Source: Craterostigma plantagineum | Taxonomy: Eukaryota > Streptophyta > Magnoliopsida > Lamiales > Linderniaceae | Direction of reading: 5' to 3' | Length of the DNA stretch: 64,000 bases | NCBI GenBank assembly: GCA_027422505.1 | Contig: JAPQWV010000005.1 | Coordinates: forward strand, 13,583,501-13,647,500 | Shown here: positions 31,637 to 41,591 of the stretch, piece after piece | Layout of the letters: the number at the start of each line of letters is the position of its first letter | Position numbering within the stretch: the first letter of the stretch is position 1 | The notes under the pieces: generated by a model | The model's database searches: none | What the model was told of the DNA's origin: nothing | Seen by the model: the letters and a program-made list of their open reading frames with translations, nothing else | Made by a program: the position numbers and the translations under genes

Positions 31637-33669
31637 TTGGTTTCGAATTGGTTCAAATTTCTGCGAGTCGCCGTGTGGATTATGGCTTCTTGTTCGACGA
31701 TGATTGGTTCGATGATGTCGTCCTCGCCTACACCTGATCGGGTTCAGATGCTATTATCGCCGGAGATGGAGATTTTTCCGGGATCGGGCATACGGACTGA
31801 TGGGGCTGCGTTCGATCTTATGGTGACGAAGAGACGCGGCGATGGTGATCGATCTATGGTGTCCGATTTTCCCAAGGATAATCTGGAGGGTTTGGAACCG
31901 GTGGAGTCGATGATTTGCCATGGTGATGATTTGAACGATCTGACGATTGACTCGGGGCTACGACGGGATCTTGCGGATATGGTTGCTAAATATCCTGAGT
32001 TTGGGGCGGCGTTTGATGTGGAATCTTTCTTTCCGTTGATGAGGAGAATTCGCGGCAGTTTGGGTAGCGAAAAGGTGGCGAAAAACCCTAATCCTAGCGT
32101 ACTTGTTCCCATCGCGACGGCGGGATCTGGTTCGACGGGATCTATTGGAGCGATGGTGAACAACGTCACGACCTCGATGAGTGCGTATACTGTAGAAGAA
32201 TTGATGGACCCGCGGCCCTTGGAGACGCGAAGGGCGGACACTATGGAGTTGGTTCAATACAGGGCTGGGGCTGGAGATTCTCGGAGGCTTCACCGGTGGG
32301 ATCCACATCGGCGGCCAGCTCTTTCAATATTGAAACGCACGGCTGATCGGAAGGGTACCCCACCACCGCCGAAGGGATTTTTTTCTCCTGAATCTGGTTT
32401 GGATGACGTGAGTTCAGGGAAGGAGATGTCGCGTTCCCGGCGAGGTGTTGATCAGGTTGAAGGAGGCGATCAAACGACAGAAGTTGTGCCAGAACAGTCG
32501 ATAGGGTTTTCTCGGCCTAACGGGCTTAGGGTTGCTACGACCGGGCCTAGGGTTTCCGCATCCGAGCATATCAACGATAAAGGGCCTATTGTTACGACGG
32601 ATCAAGGTGCTACTACGAAGGGGAATGGATCGGTATTCGATAGGCTTCGACCACTCGGGGACAAGACGAGACCTGATTCGTATGCGTCGAGACTTAAGGG
32701 TATTTCCAAGATTGGTAGGGAGAGATCCGTGCGCATTAAATTGGATTATACGCCACCTATACTTGTTGAAGGATTACTTGAGGTTAGACCCACATGGGAT
32801 ATTGCGAAGAAGGGTATGGCTCGATGGGATAATACGCTTGTTGGGTACTTTCTGGGGAGGAAGCCGTATTTCCCGTTTGTTGACCGATTTTTCCGTAACG
32901 CTTGGGAAGGTGTTGGTGAAGTCAAGGCGACACAAAACGGATTCTTCAAGTTTCGTTTTGAGACCGCCGAGGCCATGAACCGGGTGTTGGAGGGGGGACC
33001 GTGGCTCATGCATGGGCAGCCCATCTTTCTCGAGCTGTGGCGCCCGGGGATGTCTCTCGATAAGCAAGTTCAATCGGAGATTCCGTTGTGGATCAGATTA
33101 TGGCACGTCCCCGGTGAGTTCTGGACTATCGAAGGCCTTGCGGTGGTTGCGAGCGCGGTTGGACGCCCCTTATTCACGGATGGTGGTACGACAAATATGG
33201 AGCGAATCGATTATGCGCGTGTGTGTGTGTTATGAAGAATCTTAATGAGTCGTTCATTGACAAGTTTCATATCCGTATACCGACTGCCAATGGTGGACGG
33301 GCGGGTAGCGTGCAAGTTCGGGTCGAGTATGAATGGAAGCCCACTAAATGTGGTGAGTGCGAGTCATGGCTGCATTCGTCGGCCATGTGTCCGCGGCGAA
33401 AGGAGACGGATTCCTCGCAAACTCCTGCTCGGAGAGCTACGCGTACAAGTCAGGTGCGCCGTCATAATTCCTCGGCTGGTTCTCAGCCCGATCGTGATTG
33501 GCGGAATGTGGGCTCGAAGACGAAGGGGTAAGAGCCTGCTCGTGACTCCGGTGATCATTCCGGTCGGCATTCTTCTGCTGTGGATGAGTCCCGGCGTAAC
33601 TCGCCGCGGCACAGCCCGACAAGATCGAGCCGGCATCCGTATAGTCCACAACGGCTGAATCATGGAATT
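31637..33669 (+). pseudogene. LINE G ORF1 (5' part): DUF4283/CCHC protein
   Basis: The first frame (31637-33235) encodes an N-terminal region with DLADMVAKYPEFGAAFDVESF, a linker containing RKGTPPPPKGFFSPE and GPRVSASEHI, then DUF4283 (VGYFLGRKPYFPFVDRF, EGGPWLMHGQPIFLELW, LWHVPGEFWTIEGLA). Near 33218-33232 a GT run has one extra GT unit and shifts the frame. Coding continues in the frame of 33223-33531 with the knuckle CGECESWLHSSAMC (CX2CX4HX4C, 33352-33393). A further frame change near 33530 leads to a Ser/Arg-rich tail. LINE H is inserted at 33669. Beyond it (36222-36356) the tail continues and ends at the TGA overlapping the ORF2 ATG. The exact start is uncertain because several Met codons precede the conserved block. 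Confidence 0.88.
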
Positions 33670-33736
33670 TTTTTTGGGAATTGGTCACTAAAAAAAGAAA
33701 AAGTACACGGGATCCGCTCAGAGAGCACAAAACCAC

Positions 33737-33754
33737 CGGTAACAGGCTACCAGC
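33737..33754 (-). promoter_or_regulatory. 3' UTR hairpin of LINE H
   Basis: In sense, CTGGTA, loop GCCTGT, TACCGG: a 6-bp stem kept by one T-G wobble, with the same loop as LINEs F and G. It lies about 60 bases before the A-tail. Confidence 0.7.
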
Positions 33755-33864
33755 TCACATCCAAGGAAAAATGGAACATGTCCCAAGGGCAGAGCAAACA
33801 CAGATCTAAAATGCAAACTAAGACGCAACAACTAATCAAGACAACTAAACACTTCAAAGCTGTA

Positions 33865-35964
33865 TCATCCAACGTCAACGTGAGGACCATCAGCATCATT
33901 GTCCGTCGTCTCGAGTGTCGCAAGAACCTCAAACATGTTGCAAGCATGAGTCTCGACCACCTTGCTAACGGAGGCTTCGTCATTTCTTGGCCTACTCGAA
34001 CGCTTATCGTGTACGAGAGTAGGGGAGGTACGATTCTTGCCGTCCCCAACAAGGCCATCCACGTTGGCCGCCTTAGTGACAATGGCCTTACCTTTATCAA
34101 CCAAGCGACTACCTTCCCGACTAGGTGGAGCCACCGTAGTCGGCCTTGTCGGCCGAGGCGCCTGGATGTGAGCGTGTTGCTTGGCCGAGCTCTTTGGTGG
34201 TGGTTTCTGCCGGTTGGTAGGGCAAGTCGCGGTACTATGGGTCCATGAGTCACAAGACGAGCACTTACGAGGCCGCCACTCATATTCAACACTAACGGGC
34301 ACGATGCCCGAGGAGCCACCATCCTTAGTTGGGATGTGGACATTAAACTGCTCAATCAAGGGGTTGGCCAGACAGATTTCAATGCACACCCTAGCGTACT
34401 CAAGGCGTTCCTCACGAGCCGTCACACCGTCTGCAAAAAGAGGTTTTCCAAGCACACTAGCAACGATTCCCAAACCGTCCTGTGTCCAAAATTCCGTTGG
34501 GACATTCCGGAGTCTAACCCAAAGCGGAACAGCTGAGCGCGGTTTCTTTTCAAAGGAGAATCCCGTACGCCACTTCTCCAGAAAGAGTGGCTGTCCCTGT
34601 AAGAGCCACGGACCGCCTTCCAAGGCCACAGCTGTCGCATCCTCCGTGCTAAAACGGAACATGAAAAAGCCATTGATCGTCGATCTAACCTCGACAAGGT
34701 TCTTCCAAATAGACCTGACATAGCGTTCCACATGAGGGAAGTACGGTCGCTTCCCAAGAAAATATCCGACAAGTGTGTGCTCCCACCGAGTGATACCTTG
34801 TTGGGCAACTTCCCACGAGGGCCGAGCCGCCGGAATACCATCAATAACAGTAGGCGCCGTGTAGGAAAGAGGGAGTCGAGCCGAGTTAGGTGACCCTCCT
34901 CGCCTAGTGAGTAGCCGGTCGCTGTTAGAGCCAAGAACAACATCGGAGAAAGACTGACCGGGGTATGGGAGTCGAGGTTGGTCCACCGCCCCGAGTGGGC
35001 TGTGGTTCTGTTCCGGTGTGGCGTCAGTCGCCGGCGAAGGGATAGGGGTGGGTGTAGGCCCGGGCGCTATGACGGAGCCATGGCCGACAAACGCATTCTC
35101 CGCGCGCGGACCGGGGGAAGACGAGTGAATGGCCCCTGGCCCGGTGGCATTCGCCTCCACCGCTACATCGGTCCCCATTTTCAACGTCAGCCCTGTGCCC
35201 AAAGCCGTCGTCGTCAAGTCCGTTGCATGAGGAGAGGAAACCCTAGGAGGCGCAGTGGATGAGGCCCTTGATGGGCTAGTGTTCATATCCAGCCCATTAG
35301 AGGAGGGCCCAGGTGGAGAATGGTTCGCTCCAAAGGAAGAAATCCCACAAGTTGGGCCCGGCCTAGTGAAGTTGGGCCCAGATTGGGCCTTAGCCATGAG
35401 AGCCCTAGGCCCAGTAGTAGAGTTTGAAGCCCTAGAGGAGCTGTGGGAGTGAAACGCCGCCTCTCCTAACGACGGCTGTTCGGAGTCGAGCAGGGCGGAG
35501 TCGCCGGGCTGAGGACCGTTGGCAAGCGGCGCATCCTCATCGTCATGAGCATCCAAGCCCAGGTTAGCGTGAGTTGGCGGCGGTGGGGTGCCCTTCCGCA
35601 ATGGTTGACGCGCGGCATGGGTAGTGTCACGGAGAGGGGCTGTGTGGGAGGTGAATCTGCGGCGTCGCTGCGGAATCCACAGTGGTCGGGGCAGAGGGGT
35701 GGAGACAAACTCATGGTTGAGTGCAACTCCCGTGGTGGGGGGTTTCGGCCGGTTCGAAGGACTCACCGGCGATGTAGGAGAAGCAGGGCCCATGCTAGTG
35801 ACGCGGCCAAACAGTCCTTCAAACGAAGGAGCATCGAATAGCTTGTCGAACTCAGGGATGGACTGCCGAAGTAAGCCGTAATCCGGCATGGTTCCAATAG
35901 CATCGAAATCTGATGTTTCAGCTTCCATGGATGGCGAGTACAGATGTGGAAGACGAAGGGGCAC
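33865..35964 (-). CDS. LINE H ORF1: intact DUF4283/CCHC RNA-binding protein
   Basis: This is the only full-length open LINE ORF in the window: 699 codons from 35964. The ATG at 35928 (MEAETSDFDAIGTMPDYGLLR) is the more likely start, because it aligns with other copies and lies 67 bases after the hairpin. The N-terminus has the block IPEFDKLFDAPSFEGLFGRV. A long Pro/Ser/Thr-rich disordered linker contains RKGTPPPPTHANLG and SPATDATPEQNHSPLGAV. DUF4283 includes VGYFLGKRPYFPHVERYVRSIW, EGGPWLLQGQPLFLEKW and LRNVPTEFWTQDGLG. The knuckle is CSSCDSWTHSTATC (34263-34222). The C-terminus has NMFEVLATLE. It likely binds element RNA in a cytoplasmic particle; with no ORF2 the copy would need another LINE's RT. 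Confidence 0.9.
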   Translation of the reverse strand: MPLRLPHLYSPSMEAETSDFDAIGTMPDYGLLRQSIPEFDKLFDAPSFEGLFGRVTSMGPASPTSPVSPSNRPKPPTTGVALNHEFVSTPLPRPLWIPQRRRRFTSHTAPLRDTTHAARQPLRKGTPPPPTHANLGLDAHDDEDAPLANGPQPGDSALLDSEQPSLGEAAFHSHSSSRASNSTTGPRALMAKAQSGPNFTRPGPTCGISSFGANHSPPGPSSNGLDMNTSPSRASSTAPPRVSSPHATDLTTTALGTGLTLKMGTDVAVEANATGPGAIHSSSPGPRAENAFVGHGSVIAPGPTPTPIPSPATDATPEQNHSPLGAVDQPRLPYPGQSFSDVVLGSNSDRLLTRRGGSPNSARLPLSYTAPTVIDGIPAARPSWEVAQQGITRWEHTLVGYFLGKRPYFPHVERYVRSIWKNLVEVRSTINGFFMFRFSTEDATAVALEGGPWLLQGQPLFLEKWRTGFSFEKKPRSAVPLWVRLRNVPTEFWTQDGLGIVASVLGKPLFADGVTAREERLEYARVCIEICLANPLIEQFNVHIPTKDGGSSGIVPVSVEYEWRPRKCSSCDSWTHSTATCPTNRQKPPPKSSAKQHAHIQAPRPTRPTTVAPPSREGSRLVDKGKAIVTKAANVDGLVGDGKNRTSPTLVHDKRSSRPRNDEASVSKVVETHACNMFEVLATLETTDNDADGPHVDVG

Positions 35965-35994
35965 GAAAAAGAGAAGTGGGTGGAGACTTAGAAA

Positions 35995-36028
35995 CCTTCC
36001 ATCGCCGTCTGATCCCGGCGATGGAGGG
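35995..36028 (-). promoter_or_regulatory. 5' UTR stem-loop of LINE H
   Basis: Identical in arms and loop to LINE A (CCATCGCCG, TCTGATCC, CGGCGATGG on the plus strand), with flanking CCTT/AGGG extending the stem to 13 bp. It is 67 bases upstream of the favoured ORF1 start. Confidence 0.78.
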
Positions 36029-36352
36029 TGGCGAGATGGTTTCCGGCGAGTGGCAGTAGGCTGGGTGGGAAGCCGGCGGCCGTGATGGTGAGGGATGGTG
36101 GTGGTGGAAGGTGGCGGGATGTGAAGGGTTTTAGGGTTGGAGAGAGAATTCGCTAGAGAGAGAAGCTAGAGAGAGAAAAAAGTTAGGGTGGCTTAATTTA
36201 TTTTTTCTGAATCATGGAATTGCAAAGCTGACCGAGTCATTGGGGGCTGATCATAACTCATTCTCGGTCCTTCGGGGTCTCTCCGATTCGGGTAATCTTC
36301 CTTCCACTTCTTTCTCGGGTCCTAATAGTGCAGCCCGCTCAGGGGGTGATCC

Positions 36353-36356
36353 ATGA
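36353..36356 (+). promoter_or_regulatory. ATGA overlap of LINE G ORF1 stop and ORF2 start
   Basis: The ORF1 frame ends ..SGGDP-TGA at 36354-36356 and ORF2 starts ATG at 36353. This is the same four-base overlap as in LINE A. Confidence 0.7.
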
Positions 36357-39300
36357 TCAGTGTCGGAGCATGGAATGTGCGTGGTCTCAATAAGCGAGAT
36401 CACGGTAGAGGGGTGGAGGAGTTGGTGTTCCGTAACGGGTTGTATTTAGTGGCATTATTGGAGACTAGAGTGTCAATAGTTAATGCGGCTTCCATTTCGG
36501 GCCGCATTAACTCTTCGTGGACTTGGTTCTTTGATTATGGTAGTGGCCCGGGATCGCGCATTTGGGTTGGTTGGGATCCTTCTTGGATTCGGGTTTCTGT
36601 CGAGGCCTTTACTGCGCAATCAGTGCACTGTAAGGTGTTCTCTATAGCTGCGAACGAGACCACTTTCATCTCCTTCATCTATGGGAGGAATCGTCGGGAA
36701 GAGAGATGTGAGCTATGGGAGGATATTATCGCTACGTCTGCTCTGCGCAGAAATGACTCGTGGATCGTTTTGGGGGACTTTAACGCAGTCCTTGATGCTG
36801 CGGAAGGACGAGGAGGAGTTATTACTGATCGTGACACTCACGACCTACGAGATTGCCTTCTTCGTGTGGACTTGATGACGTTGCCGCATACCGGGCAATT
36901 TTTCACGTGGTATAACCAGCAGCGGGCCGAGGCTGGAATCTGGCGAAGACTTGACCGCGTGCTTGGCAATCCGGTGTGGTTCGCCAAGTACCCCGACTGC
37001 TCTTACCGGGTTGACTTGCCAGGGACTTCTGACCATAGCCCTGTACTCTTGGGTGACTATCGAGGCACCCCGAGGTTATCGAGTTTCGTTTCGATAACTT
37101 TTTGATCCACGATGCATCCTTTTTAGCGCAGGTTCAGCGAGTTTGGGACTTGGCGCGAACGGGATTCCCAATGTATGTCCTCACACGGCGACTTAAGGAC
37201 CTCAAGCCTATTTTCCGACAGTTGCGTAGGGCGAAGGGGGATCTAGCGGTGAATGTGGTTGAAGCGAAGCGCTTCCTTGACATCTGTCAGGATTTTGCGA
37301 GTAGACTCCCGGATGAGGCGTTCTTCCATGACTTGGAGCGTGTTTGTCGCGACTTATACACGAGGGCTGTGGACATGGAGCATTCTGCGCTGTCACAACG
37401 AGCCAAGCTCTCTTGGCTTAAGGAGGGTGATCAGTGCACGTCATTCTTCTTCAGGCAAGTAGCTATACGACGCACTAGGAATCAGATTCTTGCCTTGGAG
37501 ACTGAGAGCGGAGAGCTGATCCATGGAGAGGGGGCTGTTCGTGACGAGTTGATACGTTACTATCATGATTTGTTGGGAGTTTCGGCGCGGCCGAACCCGG
37601 TTTCCCCTTCTGATCTTGCGCCTTATATTACCCGATCTCTTTCGGGGGACATGGCTTCACATATGATCAGACCCATTGAGCCTGCTGAGATCAAGGAGGC
37701 TCTCTTCTCTATGGGGGATGAGAAGGCTCCGGGGCCGGACGGATTTACGGCCGCTTTCTTTAAAGCGGCTTGGAGTATCATTGGGGAGGATCTCATCCTC
37801 TCGGTTCAGGACTTCTTCTTGACGGGCCGGCTGCTTAAGGGCCTCAATAGCACGTCCATCACGCTCATTCCGAAGGGGGATTCGTCGAGGCGAGCAGCTG
37901 ATTATCGACCCATCTCGTGCTGCAATGTTCTCTTTAAGGTAATCTCTAAGGTTATTGCTAACAGGTTGAGGCCTGTTCTTGGGGAGCTCGTTCATCCGAC
38001 TCAGACGGCCTTTATTCCGGGACGAAAGATCAGCGATAACATTCTTTTAGCCCAGGAGATCTGTTTGGGGTATAACAACATGAGCCGCCCCCCTCGGGTT
38101 GCGCTCAAGGTGGATTTGGCTAAGGCCTATGATAAGGTCGAGTGGAGTTTCTTGCTAGCTGCTATGGAAGCAATGGGCTTCCATTCGACTTTTGTTGCTT
38201 GGATTCGTTGTTGTGTTACTACCACTACCTTTTCCATTAATCTTCATGGAACGCAGGCGGGGTACTTCCATGGGAAGAGAGGCCTTCGACAGGGGGACCC
38301 GCTGTCCCCGTACCTTTTCACGTTAGTGATGGAGATTTTACGGGGGATGGTTACATATCGCATATGCCAGGAACCGCGTTTTCTTTATCATTGCCGTTGT
38401 GAAGCGTCGAAGCTGGCCATGCTTGCGTTTGCGGACGATTTGTTACTTTTTTGTCATGCTGATGAGGTTTCGATTGGGGTCCTTAAGGCTGCACTGGATG
38501 ACTTTGCGGAGGCTTCGGGATTACAGCCGAGCCTCGCCAAGAGCGAGATGTTTGTAAGCAAGCGCGCTGAGAGCTTATCGATGCGATTTCAGACGATTCT
38601 CGGCATTCCACAGGGGCAACTGCCTGTGCGCTACCTGGGGGTTCCTCTGATTCCAGGTAGACTTTCGATTTCGGATTGTGCGCCTTTACTTCAGAAGGTC
38701 GATAGGAGGTTGGGATCCTGGCTGAATAAGTCGCTCTCTTACGCTGGGAGAGTGCAACTTATCAAGTCAGTTCTTTCGTCTCTTCATATCTATTGGACGG
38801 GTATATTCTTACTCCCGAAGGGTGTTATTCGGGCTATTGAGATGCGTTTGCGGACTTTCTTATGGGCTGGTTCGCCTGCGCGAGTTGCATGGGCTGATAT
38901 TTGCCTCCCTACCGCCGTGGGAGGACTTGGGATCCGTTCCATCGAGACCGATAGTCGTGCGCTACTTCTTCGGCATTTGTGGAGTGTGGTCTCGCATGCT
39001 ACGGATTCGGTTTGGGTTGACTGGCTGTATAGCACTAGATTGCATAACAGGTCTCTTTGGGAACTGTTGCCGGGGAACAATGCTTCTTGGAGTTGGAAGA
39101 AGCTGCTCAAGCTTCGGAATATCATCCGCACATTTATCTCATATCAGGTGGGGGACGGGCGTTCCATATTGCTATGGAAGGACCTTTGGCTGCTGATGAC
39201 CCCGCTGATGGAGCGACACCCCAGGGGGCCGATGGTGATGGGACTGCCTCATGACTCACGCCTCAGCGCGGTCATTACGTCGGAGGGCTGGTCTTGGCCT

Positions 39301-39963
39301 GCCTTGACGTCCTCCGAGTTTCTGGAGATCGGCCCTCTTCTTCCCCCGGCGGAGCCATCGCGGTCTGATCGTATTCGATGGATTGGGACACCTGATGGAC
39401 GTTTCTCTGCGAGGGCGGTTCGGGAGGCCACTCGACCACGGCGGGACAGAGTCACTTGGGCGTCTCTCTTCGGGGGCTGTTTACGCATACCTCGCCATGA
39501 GTTCATTCTATGGCTTGCTATTCGAGGACGTCTCTCCGTTCGCAGCTTACCATGGGTGGCTCAGCGCGCGGGAACGGATGCATGCCTCCTATGCGATACA
39601 GGGAGTTGGGAGACGATCTCTCATCTTTTCTTTTCGTGTCCTTTTTCTTTGAGGTGCCGACAGATACTTAGGGACATGATTCGGTGGCGGATACCGTATT
39701 CATTGGGACAGGAGCTTTCACTGGGCTGCTCTGAAGTGGAGAAGCCAGCACTTATTTCATGTTGCTTATCGGCATGTCCTTGCGTCGATTGTTTATTGCA
39801 TTTGGCAGGAGCGGAACAGGCGTTGGATGGAGAACATACGTTCTACCCCTGCTCATGTCGTGGCCACGGTCCTCGGTATCCTTGGCGCTCGGCTTGGGAC
39901 GATTGGAGATAAGCATGCCTTACAGCAGGCTGCTATTCGGCGACTTTGGAGAGTAGCTTGGTA
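36353..39963 (+). pseudogene. LINE G ORF2: endonuclease-reverse transcriptase, two frameshifts
   Basis: The endonuclease (36353-37080) has WNVRGLN, LLETRVS, GDFNAVL and TSDHSPVLL. A frameshift at about 37070-37085 moves coding into the frame of 37102-39912. The RT has DYRPISCCNVLFKVISK, QTAFIPGRKISDNILLAQE, VDLAKAYDKVEW, RRGLRQGDPLSPYLF and catalytic FADD near 38430. A thumb/connector follows (PVRYLGVPLIPGRLS, KSLSYAGRVQLIKSVL), then LFGGCLRIPRHEFILWLAIRGRLS and the zinc-binding CLLCD..HLFFSCPFS. A 2-bp loss near 39700 (compare LINE F) shifts the last 85 codons, which end RRLWRVAW-TAG at 39963. All catalytic residues I can judge are present, so only frameshifts disable it. Confidence 0.93.
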
Positions 39964-40002
39964 GCTTGGTAGTTGATTTTCTCTTACCCGCTGTTTTTGT
40001 TC

Positions 40003-40022
40003 ACCAGTAGCCTGTTACTGGT
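40003..40022 (+). promoter_or_regulatory. 3' UTR hairpin of LINE G
   Basis: ACCAGTA, loop GCCTGT, TACTGGT: a 7-bp perfect stem, identical to LINE F, about 75 bases before the poly(A) tail. It is a candidate recognition site for the element's reverse transcriptase. Confidence 0.72.
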
Positions 40023-40112
40023 TGCATGTGTCGAGGTTTACTCGCACTCACTCTGTATACTTCCACCAATATATATATAAAACCGGGACCTGTTCCAAAA
40101 AAAAAAAAAGTT

Positions 40113-40650
40113 CGATGTCTTTTATTCATGTAGGTATCCCCACACAACCCAATTATGGTCCCTACACTTCGATAAGTTCATTCTGGAATGAATTTAGACA
40201 TCAAATTTTTTATGATAGACGACCACAACTTCCAATAAGACTAATGATCCCTGGTTCATATGACCTAACCCAATTTCCACAAACGACGACATTACATGGT
40301 TTTGCCTTGTGACCATGGGGATGGAAATTCACCCTCTCAACCATTAGGATATATATGTGGGGTGTCTTCTCATTAACAAAATAATTTTCTGTTTCCCAAA
40401 AAAAAAACATATAATAATTTTCTATTTATATTTTCCTAATTTCTATACCTATAAACATGTGTTGTCCGTCGCTAGGGCGAACGATATTTGTCAACAAGGG
40501 CGTTCTAGTGCGTTGTAGATTTTTTAGTCCCCAATCCTTGAGGCAGGAGCGTTTCTGGTCCCCCATGTTCTGAGGTGGCACTTTTAGTCCCCAGTGTTAC
40601 CGATTTTCGATGGTTTTGGTCCCTCGATTAATTAATCGCTAATTTAGACA
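40113..40650. other. Spacer with decayed repeat sequence, no gene
   Basis: No protein or RNA gene is recognisable. The part 40500-40640 contains TAGTCCCCAA, TGGTCCCCCATG, TAGTCCCCAGTG and TTGGTCCCTCG, a recurrent 'GGGACTAAAA' style word common in plant repeats. An A-run occurs at 40399-40407. Confidence 0.3.
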
Positions 40651-41268
40651 AAATATTTTTTGGGAAACGTTCAATAGTATAAAAAGAAACAGGAGTACAG
40701 TGGTAGCGTACATGATAACGCTCACGACGCAACAAGCAGTAACGAAAAACCCGACTTGACAGCACATCGACAAAACCGACGCAGCCCAGACACCTACAAG
40801 GTCCCAACAAGACCCTAGGCAAACAAACACAAACAGCCAAAAACAATTAACTGCTGCAACAATAAAAACAGAGGCAATGTAGGTGTCACAATCCACGAAC
40901 GATCAACAGGATCCCGACACCAGATGCAGTGCCAGCAGGGCGCCCGGGAGACGTGCAGGCGAAGCGCAAGCGCACAGCCGAGGAAAAACTCACAACGGAT
41001 CAAAAAAACAAGCTGAAGTGGGGGAAAGCAGCAAGTGCATCCGCAAGTCAGGCCGGGAAAAAAAGCGATAAAACGCCAACTCCTGTTTCTTTTCGCCGAG
41101 AAGGAGCCAGCATCGCCAAGAGACGCCAATAGCAATACAAGCCGGAGAAGCAGCCCGCCTAGTCCCACCACAGCAACCCCAACTGCACAAACAAGAAAAA
41201 TAACAGCAACGAGAGAAACGGAGCAGAGTGCAATAGAGGAAAGGAGAAGGAAGAGCGGGAGGGAGTTC

Positions 41269-41575
41269 AAGGTCTTCCCTAAACCCAATAGAGTCATTTT
41301 CCATCACAGCCCAACAGCACCACCATGGAAACGAAAGGAAGCATGCGCAAATCGAAACCTGAAACCCACGAAAAGCAACGAAAGAAACGGAGGAGAGGGA
41401 AGAGAGAGGGAGAATAGGAAAATAAAGAGAGTGGGAGGTCATCCCTAGACTCCAATGAGTCGCATCCCAACGCAGCCCAACAGCATCACCAAGAAGGCGA
41501 GTAGAATCAAGCGCAAACCGGTACCTGAAATCCAAGGAACAAACAACCAAGCACGAATTCCCAACCTACCAAGCT
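41269..41575 (-). repeat. Direct repeat of about 166 bp in LINE I 3' UTR
   Basis: On the plus strand, GGTCTTCCCTAAACCCAATAG at 41271 and GGTCATCCCTAGACTCCAATG at 41437 each begin a unit that continues with GCCCAACAGCA.CACCA and CGCAAA..G.ACCTGAAA. The two units are clearly related but diverged. LINE A's 3' UTR at 1-173 has one comparable unit. A weaker third unit may lie near 41105. Confidence 0.6.
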
Positions 41576-41591
41576 ATACGCCAACCCAGAC

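Larger units (their letters stand above)
33655..36221 (-). mobile_element. LINE H: ORF1-only (half-LINE) with 15-bp TSD
   Basis: Exact TSD CTGAATCATGGAATT lies at 33655-33669 and 36207-36221. The 2.54-kb insert (33670-36206) reads on the minus strand as 5' UTR with conserved hairpin, a complete 699-codon ORF1, the ATGA junction, then about 195 bases of 3' UTR with the family hairpin and TAGTGACCAATTCCC before the A-tail. ORF2 is absent. It resembles mammalian HAL1 ('half-L1') in plan. A simple internal deletion of one copy is the alternative. Confidence 0.9.
31485..40112 (+). mobile_element. LINE G: full-length LINE, interrupted by LINE H
   Basis: The order is 5' UTR (about 31485-31636), ORF1 (31637-36356 with the nested LINE H), ORF2 (36353-39963), 3' UTR with hairpin, and a poly(A) run at about 40098-40110. 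Without LINE H and one TSD copy it is about 6.1 kb, the size expected for a complete plant L1. Several frameshifts inactivate it. The exact 5' end and TSD were not identified. It shares 3' UTR sequence with LINE F. Confidence 0.9.

Noticed and set aside
31744..32241. 165-codon minus-strand ORF
   Set aside because: Antisense shadow of LINE G ORF1; no independent evidence of coding.
36353..37080. Possible host AP endonuclease gene
   Set aside because: The endonuclease fold is joined to a reverse transcriptase and preceded by DUF4283 ORF1, so it is the LINE endonuclease.
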